From Lachnospiraceae bacterium AM48-27BH (GTDB taxonomy: Bacteria > Bacillota > Clostridia > Lachnospirales > Lachnospiraceae), in contig QUFC01000008.1 in assembly GCA_003478355.1 (NCBI GenBank), positions 1 through 64,000 on the forward strand: a stretch of 64,000 bases of DNA, written 5' to 3'. Both the position numbers and the translations under genes were made by a program. Positions 9,001 to 19,889 of the stretch are shown here, in pieces (the stretch's first letter is position 1; each line of letters opens with the position of its first letter). The notes below the pieces were generated by a model, which worked only from the letters and a program-made list of their open reading frames with translations, was not told where the DNA came from and searched no databases.

Positions 9001-12000
9001 GATCTCTTCAAATCCGGATTTTCCAATTTCATTGGTTTTTCTTTCTTTGTTGATAAAGCTGTCAAATCTGGCGATCATGTTTGGATCGATTTCCATGTAT
9101 TGTCTTGATCCATCATCCCCTACTATTACATTTCCTTCATTCATGATTTTACTGAACATTGCCTGGGCGCGGCTCCAGGCTACTTCCCGTTCTGCTGCCG
9201 GATAGGACTTGGAAACATCAATGGAGCTTAACATATCCGCAATGGCTCCACGCATGGATTTTGGGATGTTCTTCTGATCAGTTGGATCCAGAAGCCACCG
9301 CTGCAGCTCTCTGGCATCTTTCATGATAGATTTTCTCGCTTTGTATCGGAGGTCACGATCTGATTTTTCTTTCATTCGTTCATTGAATTTCATCATCTGA
9401 GCGTGAACTTCCGCATCTCTCCAAACAGCGTTGTATTTTGCCTCCTGCTGATCTCTAACAATTTTTTTTCGAAGATTCTGAACTTCTGCTTCGTGATCCG
9501 CTTTTACCTTTGCTTTATAATCATTCAATCTCTTTTGATACTGGTTCTTTACCTTGATCAGTTCCAAATTCTTCCTATCAGCAAATGTTGGGGCCTCATT
9601 CCGGATCTGGTTGTACCCGTCCAGGATCTCCTGACCTACAATATAAGACAATTCATCAATGTTGGCAGCGTATGGATTCTCAATAGTCGGTCGCACAGCA
9701 TCCAGGAAGTTGGCTACATTCATCAAGCGATCCGCCGGATGAGTGACGTCACTTTTAAATACCTCTGGATGTTCTGCAGACAGTTCTTCATACAGGCTAT
9801 CAATTGAGATTCCATTGTTACCCAGTTTCAATCTGCCAAAATACTGTTTTCGGAAAGCATTATATCCGCCATACGTTGCAAGATCCGCTTTGTCCTGATC
9901 GCTGAGTGAAATTTTTGTATTCCGGATTTTATTTACGGTATCCTTATACTGCTCATACATAGCAGTATCCTTCACCGTTGATTTGTTTAAGATCGTCCGG
10001 CCAATATCTGCTGCCACATCTGTCAGCTGATCCATGTCTACCTGACCAGTCCGGATGTACTCATACAGTTTTGTGATATTATTGACTGCCGTTTTCTGAT
10101 TCCAGGAAGAATTATACTGTTTGAGAATCTTGTTTACCTGTTTCTGAATGTCACTCTGCCGCATTTCTTCCTTGCTGGTCAGTTCAAACTGTTTCTTAAG
10201 AAGGGCATTGGCTTCTTTCAGCTTCTTGTTCTCTTTTACCAGTTCCGACATCGATGGACCTTCATCAATATCTTCCAGCTGGAACCGTATTCCTTCCAGG
10301 GCATTCACAGCATCTTTTCTGGCTCCTTCTGTATCCGGATCATACATCACAGTCTTGATTCCGCGGTCTTCCAGTCCCTGGAGTACATTATCATCGATGT
10401 TGGACGGGACTACGGCTGCTGCCACCTCATCATATCCCACTACGCGTTCTGGTTTGGCTTCAAACATATTGACCGGCATTTTTTTTACTTCCTTGATGAT
10501 ATCCGTGATTTCTTTTACATCTTCTGTGGATGCTACCCAATATGGATACTTCGCAAAGGTCTCTCTTACCTTTTTTTCTGAGAAATTCTTCTTGCCCGCT
10601 GCCTCCTGGATGATTTCACCCACATGATCGACATCCGTTATACCATTGCTATTCGTTTTTTTGATAATGGAATCAATCACATTGTATAAACGGGTGTTTA
10701 ATGCATCCTCTCTCGCCGCATAATCTTCTACGCTGAAATTTTGCAGTCTATCTTCATTTTTATGGATTTCTCCGATAGACCTCATATTTTCTGTTGCCGC
10801 AGCACGCAATGTTTTGATTCCGATAAATCCCATGACATTTTTCATATCTCCGCCTTGAGACATCATGGATTTTACGATATTTTCCGGTGTTACCTCATAA
10901 TGAAGCTGTTTGAAGGTTCTTCGGTCTCCGCTTGGCGTCAGATATTCTTTTCCATTTGGTACCCCTTGCTCGCCAACAAGACCATCATACAGATTTGTCA
11001 GCCACTCTTTGTATCCAGCTTCATCTACCTTGGAATTGATCTCTTCATTGATTCCTGCTTCGTCACGGATTGTCTCTTTTGTATAATGAACTCCATTTTC
11101 CTGATAGTTAAATGCCTTTTTGAGCTTCAGAAGCACTGACATCATTCTGGTTGGGCTCTTTTTATATCCTCCCCTGTTCTTTTCCGCAACTTCTTGATCG
11201 AATCCATCTTTAATTCTGGCATCTATAAACGCATCTACAATCATAGAACCATAGGTATCTCGTACCTCTTTCATAGTACCATTTTCTAAAAGATCTTTTA
11301 ATTTACTCCATTCTGTCTCCGGAATGCCCTTCAAAAAGTTCTGATATAACGTTTCTTCTTCTGGAGTAATATCCGGTGTGTCAACCTCCTGCACCCGGTC
11401 CCGAATCTGTTCACCCTTTGACGCCAGATATGCAGCTTTCATTCCAATATTGTTCTGTGCTGCATTGATCACACCGTCCAGTCCGTTTTTCTCTGGATTG
11501 CCACTCATGGTATCATTGAACCTTTTTGCTTCACTGATCAGATAATCCGGAACTTTTCCATTCATGGAGTCAGATATGGTTCTTCCAGCATCATAGTAAA
11601 CACCTTCGTTAACATTGTACTCAATCTGTGGGAACGTTGGCGTCCAGGCATCTGCTCCATATACCTTGTTTTTCTTATTAGCCGGGTCGATGGTGTCTTT
11701 CCGGAATACCAGGGAAATATCACCGAAATCGTTCCATCCATATTCCGACTTCGTGATCGCGATGGATGGCATTGGAATTCCATCGTATTTCAGCATTTGG
11801 GTTAACTTATCGGCATCCAGGTTATGTACAGCGATCAGATTCTCTGATTCTTCTACTGGTTCTTTTAACTGGAATTTTGTATTGACATCCATCATTTTAT
11901 TGAGTAAACTAAGAATAGACGGATAACTCGCGCTGGGTATCCGCAAGTTGGTTTCTCCAACTGAGGCCCCAGTCTTTGAACGCGTGTTATCCGTTTTCAT

Positions 12001-14727
12001 TGTTCTGACCTCGTGTAAATACATTCTGTTTGTTTTATTTACATGTAATATACAAACCATGTAATACTCCCCGGCTCGGTCACCACCGTCTATAGCAATT
12101 TTTCCACCAATCGCTACCGAATCATATCCTCTCTCTTTCCAGTTCTTTGTAACGTCAATGACTTTTCCATTCTCAATTACTTCCGGAACTGCTTTAAATG
12201 TAATTGCCTTGTTTTTTCCAATGCCATGCGCAATATCATCTTTCACAGAGGATTTTCGAAGATATACATCTCCTACTACATCGTTATGTACTTTATTCCC
12301 GATCGAATTATAGAACTCCAGCACCTGCTCACTTAATTCCTTTTGACTCCAATCTGTAAATTCATCACCTTTTAAATGGGTGATTGGATCGGAATCCTGG
12401 ATTGAATTCGCATTCTTCTTAAGCTGTTCATCTGTGGTCAGTTCTGGATGAGCCAGTTTATATTTTTCTGTTTTCTCATCCTTTACTTCCCAACCAGCCC
12501 GATAGCGTTCTCCACCCTCATTCAGTGCGATATGCCATGCCTGTCTGGCGCTTTCCAGGGCCTGCACGTTCTGCTCCAGGGCTTTGGCGGATGCTCTGGT
12601 ACTTCCGGTCTTGATCAGGGAATTGATGGATTCAATTACATCTTCAATAAAGTCCATGATCTTCTGGCCTAATGTCCGATCATCACGCACTACCTCATTG
12701 ATGAATTTCTCATCATTTAAGAAGCTCTGCGTTGCGTCTGCTACAATCTCCTCTACTGCCTGGTCACGACTTAGCTTCTGACCTGCCTGCTCATAGCGGT
12801 TCATATAATTTTCAATCAATTCATCGGTATTGAAGCCTTCTACATCTGCAAACGCCCGCATGCACCGGTCTTCATAAACCTGGTACATATCCGGAGAATA
12901 ATCTTTGATGAAGTGGGTCAGCTCGTGAGATACGGAACCATTGAAATCCTTGGTGTCGATGGAAATGGTGATCTCTCCATTATGGTAGGAAGCCACCGCC
13001 CGGTCTGCACTCATGGAATCCACCAGGTTTACTTTTAATCCAGTTCTTTTGCCCACATATTCTGCCATCTTTTTCTGAGGTTCTGTTGCCAGTTCTGTAG
13101 CTGTTCCCAAGCCTCCGATCTTCTCAGTGCCTTTCTGCATGTTGGTAAAGCTTCTGGTCTCTTTGTCATAAGCTACTTCCGCTGCGTTCCGGTCTAATGC
13201 TCCAGCTTTGTATGCGGCTTTGGCCTGTTCTGGGGATAATATTACCGCTGCTGCCCCCAAAACGCTCTCATTGTCCATATTATAGCGCCCAGCATTATAA
13301 TAGTTGGCAAACGCCTTGGAGTAGCTGGAAATATCCGTTTCTCCATCGTAGGATTCCGTAAATGCTCTCTTTCCATTTGTCTCGTATCCATCCGCCCAGA
13401 GTTCCAGTTCTTCCCCCTGTGGTGTCCTGTAATCGTTTTCCTGCGTGTTTTCACTGGTCAAGGCAGAGTTTTCCATTTTCCCCTCATTTGGCTCAATATG
13501 GGCATCCTCCGCCACGCTATCCGCCAGCTGGTAGGTTGCCTCTTCGAAATATCCTTTTTCCAGGTTACTGATCTTTTCTCCAGCTTCCTGCTTTTGTGCC
13601 AGCTTCTCCGCCAGTTCCCGGACTTCCTGTGCCTTTTCGTACTGTTCCTGGTTCTGATAGGCATTTTGATCGGTTTCAATGCCTTCTGCATAGTCCTGGT
13701 AACTGTTTACATCACTGTTCTTTCCCAGTTTTCGCAAGAAATAGTCCTCATAGGTCAATCCCATGGCGATATTCGGGGCATTCATCACACCAGCGGTAGC
13801 CACTCCCAGCATAGCCGCATACCAGGCATCCGGATCTAATGGGTTTATCTTATTGTCCTCACCGAAGAGTACATTTCTCGTTACCTTGTCCATGTATTCC
13901 TGGGTATACTCCTGCAGTCCCTCAGATCCCATATCCGCTGCATAGTCAAAGGCTCTTACCAGATAGCGCTTTGCCGTTGGATTCTTCATTACTTTTGCAA
14001 GACCTTCCGATGCTGCCTTGGCTACTTTGGTGTTTCCGGCCACCTTTTTCAGGGCGCCGCCGCCATAGGCACCAACACCGTTTAGGAAAAGGTTGCTGAT
14101 CGTCTCAGACAATCCAGTAGCAATGGCATACTCTTTTGACGCATTTACATTCTGTCCTTCACGGATGGAATCTGCATAGGCGTTTCCTGCTGCCGATACG
14201 CCAAACAATGCTTCACTGGCCACCGTTCCTAACGCTCCTCCCATCAATGCACTTGGCATCATAAAGCCGATGGATCCGGCAATGTCCTGGGCCGCACGTT
14301 TTGCCCCCGTTGACTGTTCCGCCAAAAGGCCAGAGTACGCATCAAATGCACTCGCTGGTTTGGCGATCGGATTCCCAACCACTGCATCTATTGCCTGTCC
14401 CATTCCTTCCACCGCCCGATTCATTCCAGCGGTAAATGACAGTCCAATATCCGCCGCAGTTCCCGCCAATTTGTTCTTCTCGGCGATCTTCTGTGTCATA
14501 TCTACCATGCTCTGGCCCTGGCGAACGTTTAACTGCTCATCTAAGGATTCCGCATAGCGGTTCGCCTTTTCAAGGCCGTATTTCCCATAGATGTAATTGT
14601 AATTATCTTTTTCCTCCTGGGTCATGTTCTGGAAGATGTGGTTGTTCTGTTTTAAGATTTCTGATACCTGGCTTGGATTTTTGATTGCCTGGCGATGTAA
14701 TCCTGAACGCCTGGTACTACACTCCAA
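6004..14727 (-). pseudogene. giant polyvalent phage protein with Zn-metalloprotease motif (N-terminus frameshifted)
   Basis: The open frame codes 2907 residues, the largest gene of the phage. Visible parts: a Gly/Ala-rich segment (about 100-340); a zincin motif HELTH (residues 601-605) in a region resembling MuF/polyvalent-protein metalloproteases; a region around 800-900 (KAITFKAVPEVIENGKV) resembling the BECR-fold domains of polyvalent proteins; long coiled coils (about 1500-2000); a hydrophobic stretch near 2480; and a Lys-rich tail. Such proteins are packaged in virions and ejected with the DNA. The listed start, a TTG at 14727, has no ribosome site. The minus-strand frame +1 to it upstream codes a fitting N-terminus (NPVAALDWSVVPGVQDY), joined by a missing A in a run at about 14690, so the true start is upstream and unresolved. 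Confidence 0.82.
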
Positions 14728-14751
14728 TCTAAAGCAGCTACCGGGTTGGTC

Positions 14752-15306
14752 TTAATGCTGCGCCTTTTCTCTTCTGTACCTCATAATCATCCTGTTTTTC
14801 AGTTCGCTGTATGGTGTGATCCGTTCCAGTCCTTCTTTAAATGGCCCATGCTCCACAATTCCAAGCTTTGTTTTTGCATAGTCAGAAGCAAACTTTTCCG
14901 GGATCTTCTGGTCTGACGCTTTATCTCCATCTGCGTAGATCTCCGCTTTCTTAGTTTTCAATGTATCCTGTCTGATTTTTGTCTCTTTCAGATACTTCTC
15001 CGTATCTTTCCTATCTTTCCGAAGGAAATCTGCCAGGGCAGCGTGTTTCTGTTCCTTCTGGGTTGTTTCTTTTGTGGAGGTAGACTGTACCCTCTTTGGC
15101 GCGGAAGCTGCTGTTTTTTGGATCTCTGAAACCCTTTTTGCACTTCTCTGCTGGGCTCCTGCCGATCTCTGTTTAAAATCCTCCAGAATATCTGTCTGTC
15201 CAGAAACAGAAGAACCGGCACTGGATACCGATTCTTCTTCATACTGGCGTTTCTGACCGCTTCTCTGCTTAAAATCTTCCAGAATATCTGTCTTTTTTGT
15301 CGCCAT
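14752..15306 (-). CDS. phage structural-region protein with repeated DILEDFKQRS motif
   Basis: A 184-residue hydrophilic, Lys/Gln/Ser-rich protein predicted mainly helical. The segment TDILEDFKQRS occurs twice (about residues 5-15 and 38-48), followed by Ala/Ser-rich linkers and a Lys/Glu-rich helix. It sits between the Gln/Tyr-rich protein and the polyvalent protein, tightly spaced with both, so it is probably a minor virion or chaperone component. I do not recognise a family. Confidence 0.6.
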   Translation of the reverse strand: MATKKTDILEDFKQRSGQKRQYEEESVSSAGSSVSGQTDILEDFKQRSAGAQQRSAKRVSEIQKTAASAPKRVQSTSTKETTQKEQKHAALADFLRKDRKDTEKYLKETKIRQDTLKTKKAEIYADGDKASDQKIPEKFASDYAKTKLGIVEHGPFKEGLERITPYSELKNRMIMRYRREKAQH

Positions 15307-15309
15307 TCC

Positions 15310-16644
15310 TTATTTTCCTCCGTTCTTTTTCTTCAACTCTTCCTTCTCCTGTTCCTGCTTTTCAAAGTACGCAGCCCAATCCCGATTCGATGATGCACTC
15401 TTGATCGCATTCTCCGCATATGCATCTCCGGTCTTACCACCTCCTGCTGCGGATTTGATGATGGACTGGATCTCGCCGGAATCCGTCAGTCCATAAAGGT
15501 CCCTTAAAATTCCAAACACTGCGCCAGAATCATACACATACTCATTGTTGTCATCCGTCTCATTCAGAAGACTCTTGGCCAGCCTTACATAGTCTGTTTT
15601 TGTATAACCGCTGCTGGCCTTTGATGAGTTCTTCTTGCTGCTTCCAGAACCTCCGGAACTACTCTTGCTTAATGATGCAGCCAGTTTCTGCTGCGCCAGG
15701 GCGTTCTGGATCGCATCCTGCTCTTTCTGATAATCAAACTGTGTCTGCCAGTTTCGCTGTGCCAGAGCATCCTGATCTTGCTGGTACCTAAACTGTGTTT
15801 CCCAGTTGTCCTGTGTCAGATCATCCTGGTATCTTCCGTAATCGTAACCGTACTCCTGGTTATAACGGTTATTGTAGTAATCGCGGTTTGTGTAATAATC
15901 GTTCACCGTGTCACGGTATCTGGAATAGTCGGTATCGTCCAATCCCTGTAATGCATTCAGCCGGTTATACATCTCATTCCCTTCATTCAGATACTGATTA
16001 TAGGCATTCTGTTCCAGCTCTGGCACTTTATCGTTCAGTGCCGCCAGGTACTGATCATACGCCTGGCTTCCCGCTGTCTGTGCGTAGGTGCTTCCGTATC
16101 CACCGGTCAGTGCCGACGCCGCTCCCATAGTGTCTCTCATGGCCTGCTGTCCCTGGCGCATATAGGCGTCTCGGTACTGCTGATACATCTGGTCATTGTT
16201 CATGTCATAAGAGAAGTCCTTGCGGTTTAGAATTCCGTTCAAAATGTTCTGGATCTGACCATCGTAACGGCTGGTAAAAGCATCCGGCTCATTTCCTTCA
16301 TAATCTTTTACGATGGACTGATATTTTTTTACCTGGGAGCTTGGCGTATATGCTGCCCTCTGCTTGATATAGTTGTTGGTTCCTGATGCAGTTGTTGTCT
16401 GTGAGGCTGATGCCGCAGCTCCTGCAGCGCTTCCCGGAGCAGTTCCTGTCGTACTTTTCTGTTCGGTCTGACCAGGCTGTGACCCACCGGATCCAGACTG
16501 TAACTGTCTAAGAAGCGAGGTATTCTGTGCTGCGGTACCGGAATAGTTTGTAATTCCATGCTGCTCCGCCAGTTTTTTTCTGGCGCTGTAACTACTGTCC
16601 TGCCCCTGTCCTTTCAAATAATCTACAATGCTACCTTTCGCCAT
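15310..16644 (-). CDS. Gln/Tyr/Asp-rich virion-associated protein
   Basis: A 444-residue protein. The N-terminus (GSIVDYLKGQGQDSSYSARK) resembles short wall-associated or peptidoglycan-binding-like modules seen in phage and clostridial lysins. A Ser/Thr/Gly-rich linker follows, then a long region rich in Tyr, Gln, Asp and Asn (about 130-330) with imperfect repeats such as YQQDQDALAQRNWQTQF and FDYQKEQDAIQNALAQ, and a Lys-rich tail. It may be an inner-virion or short-tail protein; no enzymatic motif is seen. The start codon overlaps the end of the S74 fibre gene by 14 bp. Confidence 0.65.
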   Translation of the reverse strand: MAKGSIVDYLKGQGQDSSYSARKKLAEQHGITNYSGTAAQNTSLLRQLQSGSGGSQPGQTEQKSTTGTAPGSAAGAAASASQTTTASGTNNYIKQRAAYTPSSQVKKYQSIVKDYEGNEPDAFTSRYDGQIQNILNGILNRKDFSYDMNNDQMYQQYRDAYMRQGQQAMRDTMGAASALTGGYGSTYAQTAGSQAYDQYLAALNDKVPELEQNAYNQYLNEGNEMYNRLNALQGLDDTDYSRYRDTVNDYYTNRDYYNNRYNQEYGYDYGRYQDDLTQDNWETQFRYQQDQDALAQRNWQTQFDYQKEQDAIQNALAQQKLAASLSKSSSGGSGSSKKNSSKASSGYTKTDYVRLAKSLLNETDDNNEYVYDSGAVFGILRDLYGLTDSGEIQSIIKSAAGGGKTGDAYAENAIKSASSNRDWAAYFEKQEQEKEELKKKNGGK

Positions 16645-17743
16645 CTTTCATCATCCTTTCCAACTCTTCTATTCTTTCTTCCATCTGCTCCATGAGTTTC
16701 ATGGTCTGCTGCTGCGCCGCTATGCTGATTGCGATATAGTTTTGATAGGGAATCGTGAAATACTTCCTATCCGGTGTGTATCCATACAATGGCAAACGAT
16801 AGCCTTTCTTCTGGCAGAGCAGGTATACATCCTGTGCCAGGAAGCCCACGCCTTCCTTTCCTGCCTTTTTCATCACAAATGATACCGGTTTCAGATTCTT
16901 TACTAGCTCGTACATCAGTTCTGGATCTAATGTTTCGATCTGGTCTTTCAGACGCTCATCCGACCAGCTTTCCCCGGCCACTTCCGAATAGATCTCATTA
17001 CAGCTAATATCTCCGGATGTGGTTGCGTAAAATGCTGCTTCGGTTCCATCCCACCCAGACCATATTGCATATTTCCGGTTAGTTCCGATTCCATTTTCCT
17101 CAGTTCCGATAGTTCCGATATACTTTCCATACTTAGTGGAGTACGCCTGAAATCCGCCAAAGTACACGATATCTCCGTCTGTGTAAAAGTTTCCATCTGC
17201 ATCTCCGATCGTGCAGCCTTCAATCGTTCCTGCGCTGATATGGCTTCCGGTGATCGTTCCGCCGCTAATGGTAGAACCCTGGACCTTTGATGCTTTCACC
17301 GTCCCGGTAAATTCTCCATCTGTGGTCTGCATCTTGCCATTTTCCAAGATTTTGAAATAATTGTTGGCTGTTACAGCACCTTCCAACTGGATCTTCGATG
17401 CCTGGATCTTGACTGTTTCTTCTGACAGGTTGATCGCGGATACCACCTCGCCTTTTTTGACCATTTCCAGTTTGATATTTTCAGATGTGATTTCAAGGCG
17501 GCTGATATCTTTTGTATTTTGCTGTACTGATGCACTCACTTTCCCCAGTCTGACTTCTATGCTGGTTACTTTTTCCCCTTCCTGAATATATTTCACATAG
17601 GCTTCATTGCTATAATTTTCTTCCGGAGTCATGTTGTTGAACATATAGGTAAGCTGCTCATTTAAGCGATAGAGATACGCCGTCACCTGTTCCAGGCTCT
17701 TCTTACTGGCATTCTCTGGAAGCTGGATATTATAAACCGCCAT
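16631..17743 (-). CDS. tail spike/fibre protein with peptidase S74 intramolecular chaperone
   Basis: A 370-residue protein. The middle has a right-handed beta-helix-like run of short Gly/Thr/Ile repeats (VQGSTISGGTITGSHISAGT). The C-terminal 110 residues are a peptidase S74/endosialidase chaperone domain: SDERLKDQIETL contains the Ser-Asp and Lys of the self-cleaving dyad, then GFLAQDV, and a final coiled coil ending near the C-terminus. The chaperone drives trimer folding and cuts itself off. This is the second receptor-contacting candidate besides the invertible fibre. It overlaps neighbours on both sides by 14 bp. Confidence 0.85.
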   Translation of the reverse strand: MAVYNIQLPENASKKSLEQVTAYLYRLNEQLTYMFNNMTPEENYSNEAYVKYIQEGEKVTSIEVRLGKVSASVQQNTKDISRLEITSENIKLEMVKKGEVVSAINLSEETVKIQASKIQLEGAVTANNYFKILENGKMQTTDGEFTGTVKASKVQGSTISGGTITGSHISAGTIEGCTIGDADGNFYTDGDIVYFGGFQAYSTKYGKYIGTIGTEENGIGTNRKYAIWSGWDGTEAAFYATTSGDISCNEIYSEVAGESWSDERLKDQIETLDPELMYELVKNLKPVSFVMKKAGKEGVGFLAQDVYLLCQKKGYRLPLYGYTPDRKYFTIPYQNYIAISIAAQQQTMKLMEQMEERIEELERMMKDGER

Positions 17744-19283
17744 TCAGTTCACTTCCTTTCTCCACAAACTTGCTGATTCCATAAAGGACTGCATTCCCTT
17801 TCCCTACCAGACGGTATTGGAACTGGATGCAGCGTCTTGGAATGATCGGGATCATGTAAGACTTTTTCTTCGTGGATCGGATCGTAGCTTTCCGCTCCCA
17901 TAGCGGATCAGCGTCATATTTTAAATAGATCTCCACTTTGGCGTCTTTCTCCATCTGCAGGTGAAGCATGATCTTGGATATGTATTTCATATTCATGGTG
18001 TTTTCCATCTGCTGGCCAGATTCCAGCATCCATGGAAGATCCGGTTCTTCGCCCCCGGCAATGGTTCGGATCTGGCTTTGTCCATCGATGTAATACAAAG
18101 CCCCTTCTCCGTATGCAGCCATCCGAATTTGTGTAGTGTCCTCTTTATGCCAGAAACGATACCGTGGATCATATACCAGCAGCTCATAAGTTCCTTTTGC
18201 ATTTTTCATGGAAACATAATATTTTCCGTTATATTGCCCTGCTGCGGCCTCCGTATAGCCACCAGGCAATGTTTCCGATATATCTGTTGGTGTACTGCCA
18301 TCATAAGAAACCACGCCTGATCTTGCCTTGTAATACAGAGTTTCATTTACGGTGCAAATTGATTTCTCGCAGCCTTTCTGAACTCCCGGTAACGTATAAG
18401 TATTTAACTGGAAGTTCGCCGGTCTGCTGCCATACATCTTGTGGATGGTGTTCTCCTTGAAGAAAAGCACATTCCCGAGGTGGGCAATGCATCCAGTAAA
18501 ATCACCATCGGATCCCACCGTCACTGCATAAGAGTCGGTGCTGATCCCTTCAAAGTTATTCCAGTTAAACGGATCTCCTAATTTCGATGCATAGATTTCA
18601 TGATTCTTGCTGGAACATCCCCATAACCGGTTATCAGACTCACATACAAAATCCATATCTGGCACCGCCCTGGTGATCTGCAGGCCGCTCGCCTGCGTAA
18701 AACCAGATGTGATCGCAGCTGTTACTACGATGTATCCCATTCCCGCTTCCTGGATTACCGTCGTTTTATTAAAATCCTTATTGGTGCATCCAGAAATGGT
18801 CACACTGTCAAATTTTTCAAATGACAAACCCTCCGTCGAAATCTTTGTAAAGGCTGAGCCTTCCGACAGTGGGGCAAAGGTTGCGGTTCCGGATTGCTGA
18901 AAGCTTTTCACCATGGAGCCAAATTCACCGGTATGCGTGTTGTAATACACCTTATCCGGCCAGATCAGAACATAGGCTCCCATCCCCACAAAGGTCTTCT
19001 CTGTGTCTGTGACTGTTCCAACCTTCTGATCCTTATAGTAAAGAGCTGTCCCATCCACATACATCAGCCCGTTTTTATAAAAAATGCCATTAGGTTTCGC
19101 AAGGGTCTTTGTCGCACTCCCGCGCCCCTTTCTTGTCCCAATGGCCGGATAATAGTCACTTGTCATATTTTTCATGTCCAGAAATTCATTTTCCGCAATC
19201 ACGGTTCTGCAGTCTAATCCCTGGAACTGCGCAATCTGTTCCTGGGTTGCGCGTCCCGCATAATTCATATAGGGTAATCTCAT
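17730..19283 (-). CDS. phage tail/head-tail hub protein, beta-propeller-like
   Basis: A 517-residue protein made of short Gly- and aromatic-rich strands (GIFYKNGLMYVDGTALYY, YKARSGVVSYDGSTP, GKYYVSMKN) that look like propeller blades. The N-terminus (ENEFLDMKNMTSDYYP) resembles proteins in podoviral genomes that lie next to head-tail connectors and act in tail hub or head stabilisation. It lies between the connector-like small gene and the S74 spike. The precise role is inferred from position. Confidence 0.65.
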   Translation of the reverse strand: MRLPYMNYAGRATQEQIAQFQGLDCRTVIAENEFLDMKNMTSDYYPAIGTRKGRGSATKTLAKPNGIFYKNGLMYVDGTALYYKDQKVGTVTDTEKTFVGMGAYVLIWPDKVYYNTHTGEFGSMVKSFQQSGTATFAPLSEGSAFTKISTEGLSFEKFDSVTISGCTNKDFNKTTVIQEAGMGYIVVTAAITSGFTQASGLQITRAVPDMDFVCESDNRLWGCSSKNHEIYASKLGDPFNWNNFEGISTDSYAVTVGSDGDFTGCIAHLGNVLFFKENTIHKMYGSRPANFQLNTYTLPGVQKGCEKSICTVNETLYYKARSGVVSYDGSTPTDISETLPGGYTEAAAGQYNGKYYVSMKNAKGTYELLVYDPRYRFWHKEDTTQIRMAAYGEGALYYIDGQSQIRTIAGGEEPDLPWMLESGQQMENTMNMKYISKIMLHLQMEKDAKVEIYLKYDADPLWERKATIRSTKKKSYMIPIIPRRCIQFQYRLVGKGNAVLYGISKFVEKGSELNGGL

Positions 19284-19292
19284 AGGCTCCTC

Positions 19293-19664
19293 CTAAGTTG
19301 GCGGCAGCATTGCTGACTGTTTTGGCATATGGGTTCTGCGGTAATGCTGGGCAAATGTACTGTAAGACGCTTCAAACATGGTTACGGAATTGTTGTACCG
19401 TTCATATTCTGCGTTCGCATAGTCTATCTTGGCATAAAGATAATTTCGGTACAGATCCGTGTAGCGATCCGGCACCAGGAGTTCTTTTTCTGCGTCCTGA
19501 TTGTAATCGTAGGATGTGAATTCAATCTCATTTCCTTCTGCACGATTTAAAATTTCTTCGACCACCATTCCTTCGACTTCCGACAACCACACCGTCTTCA
19601 TTTCCGAATCGTACTGGTTCGCTTTCATTTCATCAACTATGGAAATTAATTTTGCTAGAGTCAT
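19293..19664 (-). CDS. putative head-tail connector/adaptor protein
   Basis: A 123-residue acidic, helical protein (LISIVDEMKANQYDSEMK, then VPDRYTDLYRNYLYAKIDYANAE). Length, helix pattern and position directly before the hub protein are like gp6-type head-tail connectors. No catalytic motif. Assignment is by context. Confidence 0.6.
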   Translation of the reverse strand: MTLAKLISIVDEMKANQYDSEMKTVWLSEVEGMVVEEILNRAEGNEIEFTSYDYNQDAEKELLVPDRYTDLYRNYLYAKIDYANAEYERYNNSVTMFEASYSTFAQHYRRTHMPKQSAMLPPT

Positions 19665-19718
19665 GTCACGCCTCCTTTTCCTTTGATTCTAGCCCCTTTT
19701 TTTCTGATTTTCTCCCAC

Positions 19719-19745
19719 TCAAAAAGGACCCGTTCCCAGGTCCTA
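19719..19745 (-). terminator. intrinsic terminator after XkdX-like gene
   Basis: On the minus strand AGGACC and GGTCCT pair around a short loop and are followed by TTTTTGAG. It starts 2 bp after the XkdX-like stop codon, so it ends the message carrying the tail-fibre array. Confidence 0.65.
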
Positions 19746-19749
19746 TTTT

Positions 19750-19887
19750 CTATGCTGCGTATTCAGTTCCAGTGATCTGCTTAAACTCTTCCGGTGTAAT
19801 CCAGCGGCCAACCGCCTTCTTCACCCTGTCCAGGCTCCAAAGTCCTTTCTCATAGTAGTCCTTTACTTTTTCATAATTGGCGCTCAT
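19750..19887 (-). CDS. xkdX: XkdX family small tail protein
   Basis: A 45-residue protein. KVKDYYEKGLWSLDRVKKAV then GRWITPEEFKQITG is the XkdX signature (Tyr-Tyr, Gly-x-Trp, then I-T-x-E-E-Y/F). The family is small and lies beside tail-fibre genes in Gram-positive phages; its function is unknown. The start overlaps closely with the upstream 134-residue gene (2 bp gap) with a ribosome site (GGAGGG) at the end of that gene. Confidence 0.88.
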   Translation of the reverse strand: MSANYEKVKDYYEKGLWSLDRVKKAVGRWITPEEFKQITGTEYAA

Positions 19888-19889
19888 TC

